Below are positions 57,103 to 64,000 of a DNA stretch of 64,000 nucleotides, in pieces. Position 1 is the stretch's first letter, and the number at the start of each line of letters is the position of its first letter. The stretch is taken from NCBI GenBank assembly GCA_028023455.1, contig JAQFVV010000017.1:6108098-6172097 (forward strand). Direction: 5' to 3'. The notes below the pieces were generated by a model. That model was given only the letters and a program-made list of their open reading frames with translations, was not told where the DNA came from and did not search any database. The stretch comes from Epiperipatus broadwayi. Lineage: Eukaryota; Onychophora; Udeonychophora; Euonychophora; Peripatidae. Made by a program: the position numbers and the translations under genes.

Positions 57103-59266
57103 CAGGAAGTCCCTTAATTATGAACACTCGAGTTACAAACATTTCACTATTCTGTAATCACTTTCGGACTTTAGATCTTTATCTATGTGCATGATAAAAA
57201 AAACTATTTACATACATTCGTAATTGAATTTTTTCTAAAGAAAAATAAACTTTGGAATTTAGAAAATAATTAAAAGTATATTTTAGAGAACAATAAAAAC
57301 TTATATAAAATACAGTAAATCTTCCCATCTCTCTGATATTGATTACTTTTATTTTTAGCATTGTCACAGATTGTCTTGATTAGTGTTTATTTTTAAAAGC
57401 AGTTTTGTGCGATTATGGTACATATACACTATATATTTCTGTTTTGGTGAATTTTTTTATTCTTATTAATTAAAAACATGGGTGAGTAATGCAAAAACAG
57501 CTGTGTTTTACAAGTAAAAAGAATCAAGGTCACCTAAACCCCAAACGATCGAGACAAAAATGGATATAATTAGGCATTCTGAAAATGGTGAATTTTTTTG
57601 CTTCAATCGCACATTCATGTAATTTAAATTGATCAACAATGTATACAATTGTGAAAAACAATAACAAAATTAGGGAATATGTTAAAAATTGTGGAAATAT
57701 TTCTTCAAAGATTGTTTCAAAAAGACATGGCAGAGTAATGGATGAAATGGAGAAATCTTTGGCTTTATGGATTGAAGATCAACACCAAAAAGACATCCCA
57801 ATGAGTTTATCAATTATTCAAGCTAAGGCTCTTAGTTTTCATGAAGATTGGAAGAAATAATTAAAAGAAGATTCTGCTGTTGAGTTTGTAACAAGCAATG
57901 GCTAGTTTCACAAATTTAAAATGAGATATTCTTTACATAATATTAAATGTACTAAGGAAGATGCCTGTGCAGATAAGAAAGCTGCCAGTGAATTTATTTC
58001 CCCTTTCTCTAATATCATTAAAGATGGAGCTTATTTTCCATGCCTAGTCTTCAATGTAGATGGGATATGATTGTTTTGGAAAAAGATGCCTTCACATATA
58101 TATTTAGCAAAGGAAGAATCAGTTGCACCTGGGCATAAACCTTCTAAAAATAGATTAACATTGCTTCTTGGAGGTAATATAGCTGGTGATTTTAAATTGA
58201 AGCCAATGCTAATTTATCAGACAGAAAATCCTAAAGCATTGAAAGGAAAAGATAAAAGAATGTTTCCAGTCATTTGGAAATCAAATCCTAAAGCCTGGGC
58301 TATTGCACAGCTTTTTCAAGATTGGTTCTCACATCATTTTGTGCCTTCTGTTAGGCAATATTGTAGTGAGAATAATTTATCATTTAAAATACTATTGTTC
58401 TTAGACAATTCTCCTGGAGATCCAAAATCCCTGCAAAATTTATATCCTGAAGTTAATGTTGTGTTTATCCCTCCCAATACCACAATTTAAATACAACCTA
58501 TGGACCAATCTGTGATAGCTTCTTTTAAGCAGTATTATATGAGAAGATTAATGACTCAAGCAATCAAGGCAATTGACAAGGAAGGTGAATCTACACTAAG
58601 AGATTTTTAGAAAAGTTATAATAAATGGAATGCAATAAATATTATTAGGGATGCATGGGCTGATCAACAATGAAATGTTGTTGGAAAAAAATATATCCAC
58701 AAATGATGAATGCTTCTATGGACATTGAAGAAACTCCTGAAGATATCACAACTGAAATAGTCAATATAATGAATGAATTAAATTTGGATGTCACTAATGA
58801 AGATATTGATGAATTAATGCAATCTCATTCAGAACCTCTGTCAAATGAAAACTTGATTAAACTACAAGAGATGAATGAAATACAAAATGAAGAAGAACCT
58901 GATAATGAACTTATTGTTGAGAGTTTGACAATCAAAAATATGAATGAAGCCTTCATGCATCTTGACAAATTTTTGCCCATCATGGAAGAATATGATCCCA
59001 ACAGAGAGCATATATCTCATGTATGAAGGGCAATAGAAAAAGACACAATGTTAGAGAATTCTTTATCAAGAGAAGAAAAAGATTACAATTCAATTAATTC
59101 TTGATAAATTTGTAAACAAAACTCCAGATAGTAATCAGTAAAAAAATAAATACTGTATTTTGAAAACCCTTTTTGATGTTTTTTTACAGACCTCTACTGT
59201 TCAAACGATTTCAACTTCCAAACACACATCAGGAATCAATTAAGTTTATAACTAGGAGACTGCCTG
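57103..59266 (+). mobile_element. Tigger/pogo-type DNA transposon, complete ends
   Basis: The left end starts CAGGAAGTCCCTTAATTATG at 57103. The right end is its inverted counterpart, CATAACTAGGAGACTGCCTG-like, and stops at 59266. Each side is bounded by TA (57101-57102 and 59267-59268), the usual target duplication of this superfamily. The length is 2164 bp. A single transposase gene lies inside. The element is recognisable from end to end but carries several stops and frameshifts. Confidence 0.8.
57497..59026 (+). pseudogene. Tigger transposase (CENP-B-like DNA-binding plus DDE), disrupted
   Basis: The N-terminal helix-turn-helix (KMDIIRHSENGEFF, TIVKNNNKI) lies at 57558-57680 across a frameshift. 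The CENP-B-type domain (EKSLALWIEDQHQKDIPMSL, IIQAKALSFHED) follows at 57639-57860. The DDE core has D at about 58059 (FNVDG), D at 58404 (LDNSPGDP) and D at 58503 (QPMDQS). The second and third are 33 residues apart, typical of pogo/Tigger. A tail rich in Asp/Glu (58670-59026) follows. Stops at 57858, 57903, 58068, 58488 and 58608 block translation, although the catalytic aspartates are preserved. Confidence 0.8.
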
Positions 59267-59269
59267 TAT

Positions 59270-60219
59270 TTTTCAAATTTCCTCTTTAACATTGTAATAT
59301 CCCATAATGATTTTAAGTGCATATTCCTATCCTTTAATAATTAAATAAAACTCATAATCATTTTCTTTTTTTATAACCTTCCAATTAAACATATGTCCAC
59401 TACACTATACTTATTTAAAAACCTTAAACTTAAGAGCTAAATTAATGACTATTATTATAATTACAGAAAACATTGATTCTTTTAATTTTAAGTACCAGTT
59501 TATTAGTAAATAAAATAAAAGTCATACATCACATCATTTATTGTATTACAAAATAAAATAATTGACAAGAGCCAAGCTTGAAACCAGTTTGGGGATGGGG
59601 ATAATTCTAAATAGAATTTTCTACTTAATAGTTAAGTATCAGATAAGTGCTAGCCTTAAGTTGGTATTTTAGATCCAGTGTTTGAATGTCCTAGTGCTCA
59701 CTGATGAGAGCAAATAGCTTGAAATTGGTTTGGGGGTGAGGGTAATTTTAGATATAGATTTTAAATGCTTTCTCTTGCAGCATTTATCAATAAAGCTTGT
59801 TTAGAGTTATTAACATGCTCATTATTTTGTTTCAACAGTTTATTCAACAATTATAAACAATAACTAGAACCACAATCAATTATGATTCAGAATAACCAGA
59901 AAAACCTTTTTTTTCCCATTAATAATTAAATTTATTATTTATAATTTCACAATTAATAATAATTCTAAGTGTTTAACAAGAAACAGTTCGGATAGTTTTT
60001 ATTCATATGGAATCAACGTGCAAAGCTTATTCAAAATTAATTACAAATATGTTGCAACAAAAATCGTGTAGATAATTCACTAACACATTTAAGGTTGTCT
60101 ATTCTTTATGCTTCTTTACATTATTCTACAGCATGGAATGTAACTGATTAAAAATTAAATATTTATTTGAGATGTTTGATGTGAGCAAATCCATTTTTTC
60201 CAGAATAAATGCATTTAAA
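59270..60219. other. Unassigned spacer with a diverged ~130-bp direct repeat
   Basis: GAAACCAGTTTGGGGATGGG (59581) and GAAATTGGTTTGGGGGTGAG (59719) begin similar blocks that continue with a TAATT-TAAATAGA-TTT pattern. The upstream GCACTGATGAGAGCAAATAG-like text recalls a SINE tail. No gene. Confidence 0.4.
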
Positions 60220-61345
60220 ATAACAAAATGATTGCAGAAAGAAGTCTGGTGTTACTGAAAGAGACCTCTTAATTCCTCTTTGAAGCCTTAAAAGAACTGG
60301 GCAGGTCAAATTCTTAATATCCATTTTATGATTTTTTGTTGTTTCAGCTGTTATTACTATATGACTATTCATATAGTAAACAACCCATCGGCTAGCATGA
60401 AACATTATGGTCTTTCTACTCATATGCCTTATAGTTCTTAAACTGAAATATAACTTGAGTATTCTTGAAGGCAGAATGAATGTGTGTGAATTTTTTATTA
60501 TCTATAAATATTTATAATCATGATAGTCAAAACTAAAATGTGGCACTTATTCCCAAAAGATTGTAAATGTGACAGCCTAACAGTGGTTGTGGCTAAAGCC
60601 AGAAGGAGCTAAGAAGCTCCTTATTAGTGGACCTGGGCTGTTCTGGTCTGCTATGTAATGAAGGTCTTTTATTTAGGTACTTTCAACTGCAGATCACTTT
60701 CAATGTAAGAAGATTGTGTGAGATGAAAGAATTGTCTAATATTAAATGGAATTTTGTTAGACTTTGTGAAGTTAGAAGAAAAGATGAAGAGACAATTAAT
60801 TTAAAAAGTGGATATGTACTTTTCTACAAAGGCGTAAATATTAGAAGCACAAATGGAGTGGGCTTTATTTAAATAACAAGTGGAAGAATAATATTGTGGA
60901 AATTGATGCCATATCAGAAAGATTGGCTAGATTAGTTATTAAAATTAATGAAAAATATTGAAGGAAGATATTCAGATTTATGTTCTATTCAGTTCTGATT
61001 ATGATAAAGAAATAAAAGAATTTTATATGAGTGTTCAAAATGATTTGATGAGACCAAACAATATTTTTAAATTGTCATGAGAGACTAATGCTAGAATTGG
61101 TATGCAATTATAAGATGATAATGCATTAGGTAAATTTCATTATGGTGACAGAAATAAGAGAGGACACAGATTTGTGGAATTTGCAGAAAAAGAAAACCTG
61201 TATATTATAAACTCTTTCTCTGAGAAAAATGCTAAACAGAAATGGACATGAAAACATTAAAATGAAGGTACAACAGAATTGGATTATATTTTGACTAACA
61301 GAAATTATGTATTTCATGATTGTTATATTCCTAATAGATTCAACA
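60220..61345 (+). mobile_element. RTE-type LINE copy D, 5' half only
   Basis: The 5' region (TCCTCTTTGAAGCCTTAAAA, GCTGTTATTACTATATGA) leads into the pre-endonuclease segment and endonuclease. The match to copy C ends shortly after DYILTNR at about 61345. The RT and tail are missing. A 3'-deleted LINE is unusual because target-primed insertion normally loses the 5' end, so a later deletion or rearrangement must have removed it. Confidence 0.75.
60680..61345 (+). pseudogene. RTE copy D endonuclease domain, decayed
   Basis: Readable blocks are VRLCEVRRKDEETINLKSGY at 60760, GVNIRSTNGVGFI at 60832, a damaged GD-NARIG block (RD-NARIG) near 61085, and LDYILTNRNYVFHD near 61285. Stops follow GVGFI and occur elsewhere. 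Catalytic Glu is kept, but the GDFN aspartate context is altered. Confidence 0.7.
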
Positions 61346-61682
61346 CAAAATTTATTAAGATTTCATTTATGAAAGACTACCATAAATGGCTACATGACTA
61401 TAGGCAAAAAAATTAATCTACTATTTTAAACACAAATTTTGGAAACATATCTCTATTAGCTGCTAAAATAGAGAAATCTCATATTTCTGCTATGTAGAAA
61501 TTCTCAAAAAAATATATTTTCGATTAAAGGAACAGAGAAAATTTATCGTCTCTAATAAATGTAAGTAAAAAAACCGATTCGCACAAGATACTTAATGACT
61601 GTTGAAGGAATTCTCATTTTCAAGAGGGTCAAAATGAAATAACATTTGGGAAAGCACTTACATAAGTACATATTATTTATAA
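61346..61682. other. Unassigned spacer
   Basis: AT-rich. No recognised feature. Confidence 0.35.
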
Positions 61683-61885
61683 ACAAGACAAAACTCCATA
61701 CAGTAGTGCCACCCTGTGCCAACCAGAATAATCAATGAATGCCAGAAGGCTTGTGCATAAAATCCCTATCTAATGCCTACTCATCCAATATCTCCAGACT
61801 AGTTTCTGGCTTGTGGCCTTCGTCAGTGAGTTTTGCCTTGTTTATAAACAGTTATGTGCTAGTATAAGACATGGTGATCATGTGA
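61683..61885. repeat. Fold-back MITE family 1, internally deleted copy
   Basis: The left arm is well kept: ACAAAACTCCATACAGTAGT, CCAACCAGAATAATCAATGA, and GACTAGTTTCTGGCTTGTGG to CTTCGTCAGTGAG. It then jumps straight to the terminal TTTTGCCTTGTTTATAAACA and the outer TTATGTGCTAGTATAAGACA with GATCATGTGAT. Most of the right arm has been deleted at GTGAG/TTTTGCC. Confidence 0.85.
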
Positions 61886-62259
61886 TACATATTTCATATA
61901 TAAATTCAATGAAAGCAAGCAGTTAACAATACCAATATCAATAGCAATCAGCAATCTCAGTCATATATAATTTCATGTATGTATATCTATAATAAAATCA
62001 TTAATATCAAAATGAATATCTAATTCCATGGTTTATAAAAATATGACAATATACAATATAAATTTCAGGTTTTAAAAAGACAATTTTAGAATAAATGTAC
62101 TCACATCTCAAATGGTGGATTTACCCACAGGCAATAAAACATGTACATGCATGGACTTATATAACATGTATTTTAGTTCATGTTTATATTTTTTTTTAAA
62201 AAAAAATTTAAACAATGAATGGCTTCTTTAACAAATAATATATGTATTTTTTTATAAAT
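61886..62259. other. Unassigned spacer
   Basis: AT-rich with a poly-T/poly-A pair at about 62190-62208. No feature recognised. Confidence 0.4.
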
Positions 62260-62560
62260 ATCTATTTTCTTTATTACTTTCTATGATGTATTTTACAATC
62301 CACTATTGACTATTTTGATTGCCCCAGCAATCTTCTTCAGAACTTCTACTTATATTTCCAAATCTCATTTGGAAATATAAGTAGAAGTTCTCATTTGGAA
62401 GTGCAAATAGAAGTTCTGAAGAAGATTGCCAGGATAATCAAAACTGTCATTTGGAAATGTAAGTAGAAGTTCTGAAGAAGATTGCTGGGGCAATCGAAAC
62501 TGTCAATAGTGGGTTGTAAAAAAGCATTGTAAAAGATAATAAAGAACGTAGATGATATTA
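62260..62560. repeat. Palindromic MITE family 3 with internal triplication
   Basis: The outer arms (TTTCTTTATTACTTTCTATG with TTACAATCCACTATTGAC, mirrored by GTCAATAGTGGGTTGTAA and AATAAAGAACG) match 41955-42130. Between them, a block containing ATTTGGAAATATAAGTAGAAGTT-like text followed by TTCTGAAGAAGATTGC is repeated about three times in direct orientation. One inverted copy lies at the left. The internal expansion sets it apart from the 41955 copy. Confidence 0.8.
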
Positions 62561-63547
62561 ATAGTATATGTATTTGGCAATGCAATAAGAAAGATCAAGT
62601 TATTTTTTATAAACTGTATAGTATTTATTTTATTTTTTGTAGTATTTAAAATGTCATTAATCTTCTATATATATAAACACAGAAGTACTTCTTTAATGTA
62701 TAGATTTTATATACATTGTTTTTTTTTATGCACATACATTATTCGTTTCATAATATTTAAAATCATTAAAACTTTGACAATATATCATGTTTCATTTAAA
62801 TTGCTACATAAAATGATATCTTTTACTTATTTCTGTAGGTTAAACTCTTCTGATCTTTTTTAATTTTAATATAAATAAATTCAAAGATTTACAAAATTTC
62901 AACTTTACTTGGTAAAAATAAAAATTTTCTTTCCTCATTCTTTTTATTATCAAGATATTACAATATATTCTGCCAAAATACTTAAGATAATGAGATTATT
63001 TTGATATATATATATATTTTCATAAATAAATAAAAAATATTTATTTACCAACACATTTTTCTGAGATATTTTTGCACTATCTAAGAATTTTAAGGAAAAT
63101 TTCCATAATGAGATGTATATTATGGGGTTTTGGGATCCAAATCAAATAATAGAGGATAATAATCTTTAACTGAGGTTTAAAGTTTATATCTGTGCTAGAG
63201 ATAATCTCTAGTTTGGAAAATGATGAGTAATAATCATTAGTGTATTTATCTGAAATGGATGGCGTCAAAGTTGTGAGTGGAGGGAGTTTGACAATGGTAA
63301 ATGAAAATGTAACAATTTACTCTAGATAAATACTTTGCATATAATAGAGATATATATGAGAGATAGTGACCTGGGCCAATTGATGAGTGCTGGTTCAGCA
63401 TGAAATGCATCTTGGGGGTCATTTGTCTTTTATTATATCTTTATATGAATTTGAAAAGAATGGGGAAGTGTGGAAGTGTTTATTCTATCTATAATATGCT
63501 TTATGAAATTATCAGATAAAAGTCAAACATAGTGGCTAATTTTCAGT
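62561..63547. other. Unassigned spacer
   Basis: (TA)n runs occur near 63003-63017 and 63350. The 103-codon plus-strand ORF at 62552-62863 is very rich in Ile, Phe and Tyr, has no recognised domain, and is probably chance. Confidence 0.35.
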
Positions 63548-63800
63548 GCTTATGTGTCGTGATTTAGTTGGTAGAGCATCTAACTTGGGGATTGGGAGGT
63601 CCCAGGATCGATTCTGTCAGTTGCAGATTTGGAATTCAAACTTCTTACGAACTCCAGAGTAATAAAGTCACATGCCTTTACTCTGCATAGTTTGGTGCAG
63701 TTGGTTAAGCACCTGACTTGGAATCTGGAAGTCTCAGGATTGATTCTGGTGCTTGCAGGTCTGGCGCTCAACTTCTTATGAACCCCTGAGCAATGAAGTT
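63548..63800 (+). repeat. Two tandem tRNA-derived SINE heads
   Basis: Copy 1 (about 63552-63675) has an A-box-like GATTTAGTTGGTAGAGCATC and a B-box-like GGATCGATTCT. Copy 2 (about 63690-63800) has TTGGTGCAGTTGGTTAAGCA and GGATTGATTCT. Both share CAACTTCTTA followed by GAACYCC and ATRAAGT in the post-tRNA body. Order and spacing (about 135 bp) show a tandem duplication. The sequence differs from the SINE family at 38585. The ORFs at 63580-63771 and 63753-63947 are not genes. Confidence 0.75.
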
Positions 63801-64000
63801 ATAAGCTTTTTTTTTACTTACATTCATGATCATACTGATAGAACCATATGGAACCGTTCATTTGCAATGGCATTTGTTTCATCTCTGTCAGGAATAGATT
63901 CGCAGAGAGACTGTGTATATCATTGTACAGGCAAAATGTGCAAATGATTTCCATTTCTATCAAAGATGATGCTTTCAAATCCATTGTGTGATGGCGGATA
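63801..64000. other. Window-end sequence
   Basis: Nothing recognised beyond the end of the SINE. It may be the start of another repeat outside the window. Confidence 0.3.

Noticed and set aside
62552-62863. 103-codon Ile/Phe/Tyr-rich ORF
   Set aside because: Composition is what AT-rich DNA gives by chance. It has no motif, no context, and it overlaps the end of a MITE.
63552-63625. Genuine tRNA gene
   Set aside because: A- and B-box-like sequences exist, but the arms do not pair well, no clear anticodon loop is formed, and the unit is repeated with a common tail. A SINE is the better reading.
1-64000. Prokaryotic or viral mobile systems such as operons, toxin-antitoxin pairs, prophage or integrons
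   Set aside because: There are no dense ORFs, ribosome-binding sites or phage-like genes. All coding remains are eukaryotic retroelements, DNA transposons or spliced exons.

Overview
The window is AT-rich animal genomic DNA dominated by transposable elements. It has no operons, ribosome-binding sites or dense long ORFs. The mix of craniofacial-development-protein-2-like (RTE-type) LINEs, a second LINE family with an SGNH-esterase ORF1, pogo/Tigger and mariner relics, Penelope-like GIY-YIG remnants, tRNA-derived SINEs and many fold-back MITEs fits a large, repeat-rich invertebrate genome. A cephalopod such as an octopus is my best guess. That is inference from repeat style and cannot be proven from this window.

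Only one host gene is supported. It lies on the minus strand and is seen as two short in-phase exons with consensus splice sites: exon 1 at 53893-53988 and exon 2 at 25605-25697. Joined, they read as the first transmembrane helix, the RKP-type loop and the start of helix 2 of an SLC37-like (organophosphate/phosphate antiporter) major facilitator. The intron between them is 28,195 bp and holds most of the repeats described here. Later exons were not found at lower coordinates and probably lie outside the window. A small CpG-containing, GC-richer patch (54020-54090) lies just upstream of exon 1 and may be the promoter/5'UTR.

Layout: 0.5-0.8 kb palindromic MITE; 1.07-4.39 kb decayed RTE LINE copy A; 4.4-4.8 kb 3' piece of a third LINE family (minus); 4.8-11.9 kb MITEs, hairpins and a jockey/CR1-like relic at 8.3-9.4 kb; 11.9-20.1 kb one long CR1-like LINE split by nested SINEs, a 2.9-kb unclassified insert and a MITE cluster; 20.1-25.5 kb mariner, Penelope-like, MITE, L1-like and third-family LINE relics; 25.6 kb host exon 2; 27.3-31.0 kb RTE copy E with internal tandem repeats and nested insertions; 33-37 kb three 3' pieces of the CR1-like LINE; 37.7-43.6 kb MITEs, SINE, tandem duplication, CTCF-like motif pair and mariner; 43.8-50.5 kb two near full-length RTE copies (B and C) head-to-head with a 5-bp spacer; 51-53 kb MITE, tRNA-like and SINE; 53.9 kb host exon 1; 56.0-56.8 kb Penelope-like inverted repeat; 57.1-59.3 kb structurally complete Tigger with TA duplications; 60.2-61.3 kb endonuclease half of RTE copy D; 62.3 kb repeat-hairpin; 63.5-63.8 kb tandem tRNA-derived SINEs.

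The RTE and CR1-like LINEs would supply the machinery for their own copies and possibly for the SINEs. Every transposon copy here is broken by stops or frameshifts. The most intact LINE reading frames are in copies B and C.
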